A stretch of DNA of 64,000 bases from Cryptomeria japonica (lineage: Eukaryota > Streptophyta > Pinopsida > Cupressales > Cupressaceae). A model generated the notes under the pieces. The model made no database searches, had not been told where the DNA came from, and saw only the letters and a list, made by a program, of their open reading frames with translations. Where the stretch lies: contig NC_081409.1 in NCBI RefSeq assembly GCF_030272615.1, positions 470,140,573-470,204,572 of the forward strand, written 5' to 3'. Of this stretch, positions 41,960 to 53,420 are shown in pieces; the stretch's first letter is position 1, and every line of letters begins with the position of its first letter. Position numbers and translations under genes: made by a program.

Positions 41960-43609
41960 TGTGTGGAGGAAAAAGTGACACTAAGCAAACATGCCCTAAT
42001 CTCACTTTCAATCACACACTTGTGGAATATGAAAGAGCCTAGAGGTATCACACAATTGGCTACTTCTTTTTGTGGAAGAGAGAGCCATAGGCTACCTATT
42101 AGGATTTCTATTCCTTTGTTGCAAATGATAGATAAAATGATGCAAGTTCAACTACTAGCCCTAGAGTGCAAGTATGAACTAGTAACAAGATTGCAAGATT
42201 GAGATTAAGTGATGAAAAGCTGTAAACACAAGGATAAAAGGAGAATGCAGATGTGTACCTAGGGTTAAAATCTGAGTGGAAATGTTCAGGATGGGGGCGC
42301 ATGCGCCACTGACCTGATTCTACACCTGAAACTGCTCCTTTTGGCAACCTGAAAGCTGTCAAAAAGTGCTAAAAACTGCTGTTGTCTGAAGGACCAGGGC
42401 ACCCAGCGCCCCTGTCCTATCAGGACCAGAGCACCCCACGCCCCTGTCCTAGGTTTTTGCTCTGCAATTTGGTGTGTTGTCCCATCTCAGTCTGCTTCCG
42501 TCGGATCTGCAACTTGCAGCGTCCTTCGAATTCGAAAATCTACACTTATATCTGAAAAGGGTTGTAGGGCAGCTATATAGGGTTTTGCCTTAGTCAAACC
42601 CCTGCTTTGGTGATTTCCACCTCCACGAATAGCCAAGTTGTATAGTAAAAGTTGTGTGTGCAGACCTTGTGTGTGTGCAAGATCCGAAAATGCAAGTAAG
42701 CAAACTAGAGCAACCTAGAAAGTAAACCCTAATTGCTTGTAAATGATAATGTAAATGCTCCAAATCAAGATGCAAAGTGATCTAAAGCATGAATACAAAT
42801 GATATAATGAGGCTTATGGAAAGACATGAAAACAACATGAAATCATACCCAACCCCCAAGGGAGGGGTACAAGCCAATCTTCAGTCGGTAATCCCCTATT
42901 GCTCTTCAATGTCTTCAAAGCCCTAAATGGATGAATGAAATTGATGAATGCTTGATGGATGGATGTTGATTGTTGTTGAAGTCTCCAAAGATCTACTCTT
43001 TCACTGCATAGAAGGTCCCTGAAACCAAAAATCCGGATCCTTTCCAATGAAGAAAGAGAGCTCTTATATATGAAACCCTAGGTCTTAATTTCACTTTAGG
43101 CTGACTTAGAGATTGAATCTCCTGCCAATTTCTTGGGGTTAAGCTTTATTTTATGATTGGGTCGCACTCCTAAAATTTTGGGAAAAATGTCCAGGACCGT
43201 GTGCACTCCGAGCGCCATGGTACTCTCCGAGCACCATGGTCCCGACAACTTTTCACCAAATTTTCAGGGCTGTCGGATATGATGATTTTAGAGAGAATCC
43301 CGAAGTTACAGCTGATTTCAAGATGTTTTGACCCCCGAAATCAGGCCTTAAAGTTCAAAATAGGACCTAATTAGGGTTTTTGATTAAATGATGTATTGGA
43401 GGAATAAAATGAAAGGGGCACACTTTAATGAAAAGGGCCCAACTTTATGATATGGGAGATGATAAAATAGAACCTTAGACCTAATTAATTTAATTAATTA
43501 AGTGCTAAAGGGGAAATGCAATGCAAAATGCAAAATGCGCCAAGGCGGGTGCTAAACTAGGTGTGAAATTGTACCACCCTAGCAAGTGCATACAATTTAC
43601 GATGCTACA
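41960..43609 (-). repeat. 3' LTR of element E
   Basis: 1650 bp. It holds two roughly 31-bp units of a 'ggaccagggcacccagcgcc' minisatellite (42391-42452). It ends 'acgatgctaca' on the plus strand. Confidence 0.93.
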
Positions 43610-44953
43610 TTTAGCCCCCACTTTAGCGATCATATGAACACTACGTGCATATGCAAGCTAAAGTACAGAAAAGTAAACATTATTTGAAAAAGGATATATC
43701 CATAAGTCTGTCGAACGAAGCCCCCAGCGGTATCTGCAGTACACAGTTAGGAACCGCACTCTACAAAACACATGTTAGATCACAAAATCACCTAATGCTT
43801 ACTAAGGAAGGTGATGAAAATTTGAGGGTAGCTATATGCCCCCCCCTGTTTCGGCTTGCTAATTTTAGTGAGTTGAAAAAGGGTATCATGTTTACCACTT
43901 CGAATTGTTAAAGAATATTGATGACAAATGCTCACAAGAAGATTTGATATGAGATCAAAAACTAATGGAGAATCATTTGGTAAGAAAGAGGACTAAATCT
44001 CAATTCCAAAACAATAAAGAGTGTGAGGATTTGAGAGTTCTCTAACACAAGATGAAGGATGTAAATGGAGACAAAATGCAAAGAGAAGAAAAGATAAGAT
44101 AGTTGAAAAAGGGATATCTTGTAGTATGTGTAAAGGAGATCCTTAGAGGAGAAGAGATCTTTGTACAAAAGACACCTATCCCCGAGAGGAATTGTCTTAG
44201 ACAAATATAACATCTTCTAGAATAAGACAAAGAAGAGAATAAGAATGCAATACTTCCTTCTTTTGCGAGGTGAAAGTGATTCTTAATGAAGGATGACGCT
44301 CTTTTTAACCCAATTGGGAGAGTGAATTCATTATGGATGTATTTTACCAAGTGGAAAAGAGGTTGTAGTCAAGGACTTACACCTCTTGTAAGAGAGAATC
44401 CTTGAACAAACAACAACAAATGCATACAAGGAATAACATCAAGTAATAAAGTTCACACCATCCACGAAATAGGAAAAAGTGGATCCTTAGATAAAAATAA
44501 GGAAAGATCATTGCCTCCCAAGGATAAGGTCAATGAGAAGGACTTACACAATCTTCTAGGGAGAGATTTAGACACAAGCAAAATTTTCTACATACTCACA
44601 TGAGTTCATGCAAGCAAGACATTAGTGTATGTAAAATGCTCCTCACAAGAAGTGGGTAGGATAAGAAAGAGAATACACATCTTCTCCCATATCTAGGAAA
44701 AGAGGATTCTAAAGAAAAGATGATCAATATTTCCACACTATTACCCCAAAGGGAAATTTTAACCATAAAAGGAAGAGATGTATGAAATCACTCTTGTCCC
44801 CATAGGAACAAGAGATAACATAGAGAATTAGGCTATTATGTTGCTTCAAAAATATGATTGCACTTGAAATTGTACCATCATGAATGACAATGAGCCCCCA
44901 GTAAATGAGCTACCAATGTCACATAATGATGAGCAACATAATAGCCATTAATG
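43610..44953 (-). other. Element E: PPT and non-coding 3' region
   Basis: The minus strand reads GTGGGGGCTAAA directly before the LTR (43610-43621), a possible polypurine tract. The rest is purine-rich on the plus strand ('gagaagaaaagataagatag') without coding. This replaces the pol region of a complete element. Confidence 0.55.
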
Positions 44954-47900
44954 TTATTTAAAGACATGATAGATTGAATGAGGTATTTGAATATGACATG
45001 CTAAATGCTCAACTATAAGTGAGATCAAAAACATGTATAAAATGATAAAAATTGAAGAAGAAAAGTCACAAGAAATCTTAGAAGAGGGATGAGTGTAATT
45101 TATTAGAGCCTTGTCCCTGGAGGAAAGGACTTTATGATGACTAGGAGATAAAGATTCATAAGTGGATTTAGAAATTTGAGGGGATTCATAAAGAGATTTG
45201 TTCATCGCCAAGATTTCCTTATGAGGGGAATGAGAGTTGATAGAAGTAGAAGATGATTTAGTTGAAGTGAGATCATCATCACTACTAAATATAGCATTCA
45301 CATTGAGAGATGGTCTTTTAGATGCTTTGGTGGGTTTAGAAAGATTATATCCAAGTCCAAATGAATATTCATGCATGTTATGTTCTAAAGGAACTTTAAT
45401 TCCTTGTTCATTTGTGCCACAACCATTTCCACTATAGCCACTCTTAGCCAAAATGTGAAAACCATGACCATAAAGGGATGCTAAATCAGAGAGAGATGGT
45501 GATGCCCCATAGGTCTCAGTGCTATTTGTATTAGAGGAAGATGTTGAAGAGTTATTTGAATCGGAGGTAGCCACAAAGTTGTTATTGAATTGCTTAGACA
45601 AAGTGGGCTTCTCTTTAGTTTCTTCCTTAGATTTTCCCTTCTCAATCTTAGGCACTCTATATTCTCCTACAAAAGTAGGGTTAAAGTCTAAAGATCCCCA
45701 ATCATCTTCTGTGAGAACCTTCTCAGGATCAAAAGCCTTTTCATGTGTAGATTCAAGTTGAGAAGAATCTTCTTCAGGAACTTTAGGCTCATCCAAAGAA
45801 TTTTGATCATCAGAGGATGATGATTCATCCATAGGTATCTTGTTTAACGAGTCATCACTAGAAGAGAAAGGCTTAGAAGAACTCCCTTTGGAAGTAGATG
45901 TTTGCAAACAAGATTGAAAATTAGTATCACCTATCAAGGTATATGTCTTATTGTTATAAATAAATTTAACTTGTCTATGCAATGTAGAGGGGACAGCTTG
46001 CATACTATGAATCCAAGGTCTCCCTAATAACAAGTTGTATGTTAGATTTCCCGACATAACATGGATAGGAGTAGGCAAAGTAACAAGTCCCACTATGATG
46101 GTTAAGGTGATAATACCTAATGAAGACTTAGCCACATTATCAAAGTCTCGAATGGGATGAGAGTCAGGCTCAATAAGGGATGTATCCACATTCATCTTAT
46201 GCAATAGATTAATGCTACACACATTAAGGCCAGAACCATTATCTACCAGTGTTCATCTTATAGCAGTGTCATTTATGATAACCACAATCATCAAGGGATC
46301 ATATTGATGTTGAATTTCCCTAGTAGGCAACTCATCTTGAGTAAACACAATTTGAGCTTTAGGATTCATCACAAAGTTAACCAAAGACACTATATTACTA
46401 GATGTATTAGGTGGAGGAACATTCAAATCTTTCAAGGCACCTTGTAACAATCCATGATGAGCGGAAGAAGTTTGGATCAAATCCCAAAGGGATATCTTAG
46501 CAGGGGTAGCTTTAAGTTGTTCTATGAGATCATATTCCTTACCAAGAACTTGTGAAATATGAGGAGCTTGAGGAATAATAGGTTGGGAAGGAGGAAGTGA
46601 AGTTGGGATAACTGGAGGAGGATTAGGTTGCCTATTGTTTCTTATGTTATAGGTATGAGCAACTGCATTATAACTCTCTCTAGTCAGTTGCTTAGCATAC
46701 TCATAAGGGCTCTTAGTAGAATAACCTCCTTGCACAGTAATAATAGGTTTCTTAGGAGTGCAAAAAGAATCATTAGCATAACCACCTTGAACCACTAAGA
46801 TAGGCTTATTTAAAGGTTGAGAATTTTGAGAAGGACAAGCACCTTGGACAGTGAACAGAGGTTTGTTAGGTGTTTCATTCACATGTATCAAATTGATTGA
46901 GGATGGTTTAGAGGAATGAACAAAAGTGTTGGAATAATTATTGATAGTCTTCTCTTGCACTAAAATCTCATCACAGGTTAAATCAATTTTAGGAGAGAGA
47001 CAATGGGCAGGCATTGATGTTCTAGTAGGAAGAGTAATACTAGGAAAGGTCATATCATCCTCTATCATCAAAGGATCTACATGGGGAATAAACTCTCTAG
47101 GAGAAGGATCAACATTAATTTCTAAAGTCTCACTTTTGAGAGGGAGATCTTTGAAAGAGATGTTAACCATCTTGCTTTGAACTAGGGTATCCTTATGAGT
47201 AAAACCAAGTTGAGGAGAGGGAGATGCTTTATTTTTAGAGGGAGAATGATTGAGATTCAAGGAAGGTGAGAAACTATCAAGGGAGTTTTCAATCTTGATT
47301 TAATCCCCTTTGGCTAGGGTTCTCTCTTGGGGTATAGAATAGTCTACACCTTCTTCTAATGGTTCATCCCAAATAGTGAAGTTGTTGAAAGGAATGTTTG
47401 AAGTATTGTCAATTTCGGGAGAGGAGATAACATTGTTTATTAATTCCTCATCCTTAGGAGGGAGAGCATCAATAGATGTGTTAAACTCATCCTCTTCCCT
47501 CAAAATATGTTCAATATGATCTTTAGGGGAGAGGGAATTAAGGAAATTGCTTATTATTTCATCTTCTTTCTCTAAGGGATGCTTATGGGTAAGACAAACT
47601 TTAGGAGAAGGGTAAGCATTTATCATTAATTCATCATCTCTAGTGGGAATTTTGTTGGAAAAGGAAATGCCATCACTAGGAAATATAGGGATAATGTCAT
47701 CTTCTTGCACAAAAGGATCCTCATGAAGGGAGTGTTTTTTAGGAGGAACATGAACATATTTCTCCAAAGATTCATGCTTAGGAAGGAGATCTTTGAAAGA
47801 AGTGTTCATAACCTCTTATTGCACTAACATGCCCCCATTAGAAGGACCTACTTTAGGAGAAAATAAGTCAATGTCCATCAATACCTTTTCACTTAGAGAG

Positions 47901-48178
47901 GAATCATGTAGGGAAGGTGAAGTAACATTAAGAAAGGTGTTTATGATATCATTCTCTTCCTCTAGGATAGCTAAATAGGAAGGGCACATTTTAGGAGAAT
48001 TGTCAAGATCACTCTTAAAGTCTTCATCCTTAGAGCATGGGAGAGTCTCAAAGGGATTGGTAGAAACTCTTTTAGGAACTAAAATTTTGTTATAGATGGG
48101 GGGAGGTTTTTTAGGAGAAGGAAAAATTGAAACAAGGGAAGCTAACCCATTATCACATCTATGAAATAAATGCATCAT
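44954..48178 (-). pseudogene. Element E gag-like / protease / G-patch protein (1,075-codon frame, three stops)
   Basis: One frame runs from 48178 to 44954 with only three stops: two TAA (about 47816 and 47300) and a TGA (about 46253, at a Trp position). The N-terminal half is acidic and Ser/Pro-rich with loose repeats ('EKEDEIISNFLNSLSPK', 'VQEDDIIPIFPSDG'). Three 'KPxxxVQGxx' repeats follow near 46740-46860. 'ISLWDLIQTSSAHHGLLQGA' then 'TLVDNGSGLNVCSIN' (D-N-G-S) and 'LLLGRPWIHSMQAVPSTLHR' form a Tat/Ogre-type protease region. 'GYSGNGCGTNEQGIKVP' and 'FGLGYNLSK' resemble a G-patch. The usual RT does not follow. A nucleic-acid-binding gag-protease role is inferred. Confidence 0.75.
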
Positions 48179-48501
48179 GACAACAATTTTCCTCTTTCAA
48201 ATGATAACACATGCAAAATAGAAGGAAATGTTCAATTATAACCAATGAAAGCACTTAGAATGTAGATTTAGAAAATGAAATTTATGATTCAAATGAGTTC
48301 CTAAATCAGATTTGAAATTAGTGATCCCAATTAAGCTATCCACAAGTTCAACTTTGAATTGAAAAATTAGGGTTTTAGCAAAAATTTCCTCTAAATTTTT
48401 GAATCTTGCAAGAAATTAAAACTTCTAAATACAAATTTGAATTTGAAATAGCATAAACATTCAAATTTGAAAACATAAATCAGAATTAGAGAAGATTGGA
48501 G
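48179..48501 (-). other. Element E leader
   Basis: AT-rich spacer between PBS and the first ATG at 48178. Nothing else seen. Confidence 0.4.
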
Positions 48502-48520
48502 TTCACGTCGGGTTCACCAA
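48502..48520 (-). other. Primer-binding site of element E
   Basis: The minus strand reads TTGGTGAACCCGACGTGAA three bases from the LTR. It has the TGG start of a tRNA complement but is not initiator Met. I cannot name the tRNA without a search. Confidence 0.65.
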
Positions 48521-48523
48521 AAA

Positions 48524-50192
48524 TGTGTGGGGGAAAAAGTGACACTAAGCAAACATGCCCTAATCTCACTTTCAATCACACACTTGTGGAATACGAAAGA
48601 GCCTAGAGGTATCACACAATTGGCTACTTCTTTTTGTGGAAGAGAGAGCCATGGGCTACCTATTAGGATTTCTATTCCTTTGTTGCAAATGATAGATAAA
48701 ATGATGCAAGTTCAACTACTAGCCCTAGAGTGCAAGTATGAACTAGTAACAAGATTGCAAGATTGAGATTAAGTGATGAAAAGCTGTAAACACAAGGATA
48801 AAAGGAGAATGCAGATGTGTACCTGGGGTTAAAATCTGAGTGGAAATGTTCAGGATGGGGGCGCATGCGCCACTGACCTGATTCTACACCTGAAACTGCT
48901 CCTTTTGGCAACCTGAAAGCTGTCGAAAAGTGCTGAAAACTATTGTTGTCTGAGGGACCAAGGTGCCCAGCGCCCCTGTCCTAGGGACCAAGGCACCTAG
49001 CACCCCTGTCCTGTTAGGACCAGGGTGCCCCATGCCCCTATCCTAGGTTTCTGCTCTGCAATTTGGTATGTTGTCCCATCTCAGTCTACTTCCATCGGAT
49101 CTGCAACTTGCGGTGTCCTTTGAATTCGAAAATCTGCACTTATATCTGAAAAGGGTTGTAGGGCGGCTATATAGGGTTTTGCCTTAGTCAAACCCCTGCT
49201 TTGGTGATTTCCACCTCCACGAATAGCCAAGTTGTATAGTAAAAGTTGTGTGTGCAGACCTTGTGTGTGTGCAAGATCCTAAAATGCAAGTAAGCAAACT
49301 AGAGCAACCTAGAAAGTAAACCCTAATTGCTTGTAAATGATAATGTAAATGCTCCAAATCAAGATGCAAAGTGATCTAAAGCATGAATACAAATGATATA
49401 ATGAGGCTTATGGAAAGACATGAAAACATACCCAACCCCCAAGGGAGGGGTACAAGCCAATCTTCAGTCGGTAATCCCCTATTGCTCTTCAATGTCTTCA
49501 AAGCCCTAAATGGATGAATGAAATTGATGAATGCTTGATGGATGGATGTTGATTGTTGTTGAAGTCTCCAAAGATCTGCTCTTTCGCTGCATAGCAGGTC
49601 CCTGAAACCAAAAATCCGGATCCTTTCCAATGAAGAAAGAGAGCTCTTATATATGAAACCCTAGGTCTTAATTTCACTTTAGGCCGACTTAGAGATTGAA
49701 TCTCCTGCCAATTTCTTGGGGTTAAGCTTTATTTTATGATTGGGTCGCACTCCTAAAATTTTGGGAAAAATGTCTGGGACCGTGTGCACTCCGAGCGCCA
49801 TGGTCCTCTCCGGGCACCATGGTCCCAACAACTTTTCACCAAATTTTTAGGGCCATCAGATATGATGATTTTAGAGAGAATCCCGAAGTTACAGCTGATT
49901 TCAAGATGTTTTGACCCCCGAAATCAGGCCTTAAAGTTCAAAATAGGACCTAATTAGGGTTTTTGATTAAATGATGTACTGGAGGAATAAAATGATACGG
50001 GCACACTTTAATGAAAAGGGCCCAACTTTATGATATGGGAGATGATAAAATAGAACCTTAGACCTAATTAATTTAATTAATTAAGTGCTAAAGGGGAAAT
50101 GCAATGCAAAATTTAAAATGCGCCAAGGCGGGTGCTAAACTAGGTGTGAAACTGTACCACCCTAGCAAGTGTGTACAATTTACGATGCTACA
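48524..50192 (-). repeat. 5' LTR of element E
   Basis: 1669 bp, partner of 41960-43609. It has three copies of the GC-rich minisatellite (48953-49047) against two in the partner. Confidence 0.93.
49646..49654 (-). promoter_or_regulatory. Candidate TATA box in the E 5' LTR
   Basis: The minus strand reads ATATATAAG followed by AGCTC, conserved in the other LTR (about 43068-43074). A second TATA-like word (CTATATAG) lies about 480 bases further downstream in element orientation, so the true promoter is uncertain. Confidence 0.4.
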
Positions 50193-50197
50193 GATTG

Positions 50198-50789
50198 CAA
50201 AAATGAACTCCTCATTTTGAAATATTTCCAACGACATATAACACTTTCATATTTGGGTAAAAAATAACCCCTCAACCATTAATCTCTCTCTACACAATAG
50301 TCATTTAATTTTTTGAATTTTTCACTATAGTCTGAAACTATATATTTAAATTTGATTAAATTTAATTTTTTCCTTCTACGCTGCACCACGTGTCTTTTTT
50401 TGGTTCTCTCACGGATCCACCTAGGTGCCACCTAACCTACCACCTGTCTGCCACCTCAACACCTCCGAACCCACCACCGGACCTTGGCTCTTCTTTGTCA
50501 CCAAGTAATGATGGGTAATTGTCGAGCAATTTCCCATCGCAGATCAGTGACCACTGTTGGATCATCTTCAACCTACACACTCGTTAATCTTCATTTTGTT
50601 GAAAAATTTGGGTGCCTTGAAATGCATGTGCATGGATGGGGTCCACCGAGTTACATACTTCCTCAACAAGCTGCTTCATCACAAAAGCCACAAAGCTTTT
50701 TTATTTGATATGTGTGGGGCTTTACTTTTAAACCAAAAAAGAATTTATCACATGGGCAATATGGGATAAATGCCCTTTTCCTTTATTTC
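50198..50789. other. Insertion F, right arm, first part
   Basis: AT-rich, then a 'cacctaggtgccacctaacc' CACC-rich stretch. A CCACGTGTC word (G-box/ABRE core, about 50386-50394) is present. Short open frames here show no known motif. Confidence 0.35.
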
Positions 50790-51720
50790 ATCTACCAAGG
50801 GTCATGGATACTAGCTTTACACCTACCAAGTGTATTTGTTTGAGACTTCAAATGGTAACCACGCCTTTCCCATACCACGCACCATGGTAGGGAGGACTGG
50901 CAAAGGTCATGGGATTTGGTTTTAAATCTGGTAATTGCATTCTGCTAAAAGTTTTCTTTGGCCTTTCCATTGCCCACATTCCTCTATTTCACATGCATTG
51001 GCTTGGAAGCTACTAATATCTTTCCAACATACCATGCATGGAGGATGCTAGCAATACACCTGCTAATTACATTTGCTTGAGGTTTCAATGCCCTTAACCC
51101 ATACCACAACTCACGATAGGGAGGACTGGCAAAGGTTGTGTAGTTTGGTTTAATGTCTGCCAACATGCCTTTGCTAAAAGGTTTTAACACCTTTCCAACT
51201 AGCGTAGGGAGGATTCTTGCAAGGGTCGTGGACACTACATTTACACCTAACAATTGTATTTTTCTTGAAAAACTTTCGACGCCTTAGTCTGCAGCCATGT
51301 AACCCATTTCATTTGCTTGGAAGTTTATTTGCCTTTTATCTACCACGCGTGGGAGGGATGGGCTCTTTGCCTACCAATTGCATTTGCAAAAAGTTAATAA
51401 AGTCTTCTTCATATCCATCTCACAATAGGGAGGATTTGGTATTTCACATGCCAAGTGTATTTGCTTAGAAGTTTCTACACCTGCCAATTGCATTTGCAAA
51501 AAATTACATAAGCCTTCTCCATTTCCATGCCATCTACTGGGGAGGAGCTCGAAAAGGTCATGGAACTTGGCAATACACCTACCAATTTCATTTTCCTGAA
51601 GGATCATAACACCCTCTCTATAGCACTATTCTCATGGCAGGCAAGGATGCTTTACACATGCCAATTGAATTTTGAAAACTTTTTTAAAGGCCACGCCTTC
51701 AAAATTTGTAAAAGGCGTTC
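50790..51720. repeat. Degenerate two-module repeat array in insertion F
   Basis: Two words recur at irregular spacing. Module one is 'cacctaccaattgcatttgc' (50818, 51057, 51242, 51378, 51449, 51478, 51575, 51656). Module two is 'agggaggactggcaaaggtc' (50892, 51117, 51203, 51425, 51539). They alternate in part, as in an old, diverged tandem array. Confidence 0.6.
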
Positions 51721-53085
51721 TTTGATTGAGCTTGCCAAACTGACACAATCATCCACATATCATTGGATTTCTCTATAGTTTTGGTTAAATGCACTCCTTT
51801 ATACTTAAAATCATATAAACATATGATTTAAAATAACAATTTAAACCTTGATTCAAAAGACATAGTGAAGCTACAAGACAGGTTGGGCCCCAAAATGGGC
51901 CCGGCTAAAAAATTTTTTGTTTTCATTCCACTGACCCTTGAAAAACTTTCAGGCATCTTGAACATGCCTCTGGAGTTGATTTGCACCATTATCCGATCAT
52001 TAAACTGAGTTTTGCAACTCACTGGCAACTATGTCCAAAACACATAAATAATCCTCAAAAAGCATTTCAAAAGCTAATCAAAACACCTTTTTGTACCTCG
52101 CCCACTGGAAGACATACTTTCTGATATACTGGTATTCACTCTGCAAAACCACTCCTCATGATGAATCCAAGGTGAAGAAATATTAATGGTCAAAGATGAC
52201 CATTTGTCAATTTTTGAACTTGCACACAGAGAAACTGAAGAAATTACTTTCAAACGTGGATTTACAAATAGGTCAAATGGATTGACCGGGGATCCAAAAT
52301 GCAGATGGAAGTTGTCTTATATGTCCAAAACATAGGGAAACAAGAATTTATTCATGACACTCAACTAGGACAAAGATATCAATGCTCGAAGTTGACCATT
52401 TAGCCTTTCTGAAAAAGAACACAACTTGCAGATTTTCAAAATTTGCAAAAGAAATGGCTTCAGAAAACTAATCAAACAGATTGGCTATGATTTGAAACTG
52501 GAAACATAGCTTGTCTTTCATACTATTAGTACCCTAGAAGTAATATTTTGATATGACACTCAACTGAGCATCTTTTACACATGCAAAGTAGTGCTCTGAC
52601 TAGCTGTTAAAATAGGGACTTATGCAAACAATACAAATTGCAAATGGATTGGGCTTACCAAACTGAGCAAATGGATTCATAGGGAATGAAAATTTGGCAT
52701 GTGGACTCAACTATATTAATACAATTCAATGCACTTTTAATTTCAACATGATGATCTAATGGTCATAAAGTGCAAAGCCTCAAAGTAGGCCACTTAGTAA
52801 AATCTGAATTTGTGCATAGAACAACTTTCAGTCCACCCCTTGAAATGGGTACTTGCCAAATTGATCTTAACTGAAATATAAAAGTTTTAGAACACTACAT
52901 AAGCTCAATGAAAGATTTAGGACACATTTCCCAAGCCTTATCTCATGACAATCAATTGGCCCTATTTTACCCTTCTTCAAACTAGGCCACTCCAGTTGAT
53001 GAGTCAAGTGGTCATTTGAAAGTGCAAATGCAAAATTTCAAAATGGGCCTCTCAAATTCCTCAAAAAAATTTATGAGTCCCAACA
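51721..53085. repeat. Insertion F, distal part with loose repeats of about 150-240 bp
   Basis: 'gacactcaact' words at 52354, 52555, 52703 and 52947 are each followed by a '(g)gccatttag/tggtcatttg' word and a 'caaatggattg' word. The spacing is irregular (about 150-240 bp) and divergence is high. It ends 'ttatgagtcccaaca' at the Copia B junction. Confidence 0.4.
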
Positions 53086-53420
53086 CAACATTTGCTTCAT
53101 CCATAGAACTTGTGTACAATTAGTAGCAGCAACAACATACTCAGCTTCAATAGTAGACAAAGATGTACATGACTGCTTCTTGCTAATCCAAGAAACAAGT
53201 TTCTTTCCAAGAAAGAAAGCTCCACCGGATGTGCTCTTTTGATGATCAACATCTCCAACCCAATCAGCATCTATATATGCACATAGTGTAAATTCATCAT
53301 TTTTAGGATACCACAAACCAAATTTAGTTTTTCCCTACAAATACCTGAAAATCCTTTTCACAACACTCTCATGATTCTCTCTAGGATCACAATGATATCT
53401 TCATACAATACAAATTGCAT
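53086..53420 (-). pseudogene. Copia B RNase H, N-terminal part
   Basis: 'LCAYIDADWVGDVDHQKSTS', 'FFLGKKLVSWISKKQ' and 'EAEYVVAATNCTQVLWMKQM' are Copia RNase H motifs with the first Asp and the Glu intact. The frame ends at insertion F. The remaining residues lie at 40652-40929. A stop separates it from RT near 53335. Confidence 0.85.

Larger units (their letters stand above)
41960..50192 (-). mobile_element. Non-autonomous Gypsy (Tat/Ogre-like) element E
   Basis: The LTRs (41960-43609 and 48524-50192) are nearly the same apart from a minisatellite copy difference and scattered substitutions. Perfect duplications GATTG (41955-41959 and 50193-50197) flank it. It reads on the minus strand with a PBS at 48502-48520. 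The 4.9-kb interior has a single 1,075-codon frame for gag-like, protease and G-patch regions, and then about 1.3 kb without coding where RT, RNase H and integrase should be. LTR similarity and innermost position suggest that it is the youngest element here. Confidence 0.9.
40935..53085. mobile_element. Unclassified insertion F (about 3.9 kb without nested E)
   Basis: This DNA splits Copia B RNase H with a CAACA duplication. It begins TGTTGTTCTC and ends GAGTCCCAACA, so it has the TG...CA and TGTTG/CAACA ends of LTRs. Removing E leaves 40935-41959 and 50198-53085. I find no internal LTR pair, no PBS, no coding motif of any transposase or polymerase, and two zones of degenerate repeats. The best readings are a very long solo LTR, or a new non-autonomous element. 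Orientation is unknown. Confidence 0.6.

Noticed and set aside
40935-53085. Helitron or CACTA identity for insertion F
   Set aside because: It has a 5-bp target duplication and TG/CA ends. No TC...CTRR ends with a 3' hairpin, and no CACTA termini, are seen.
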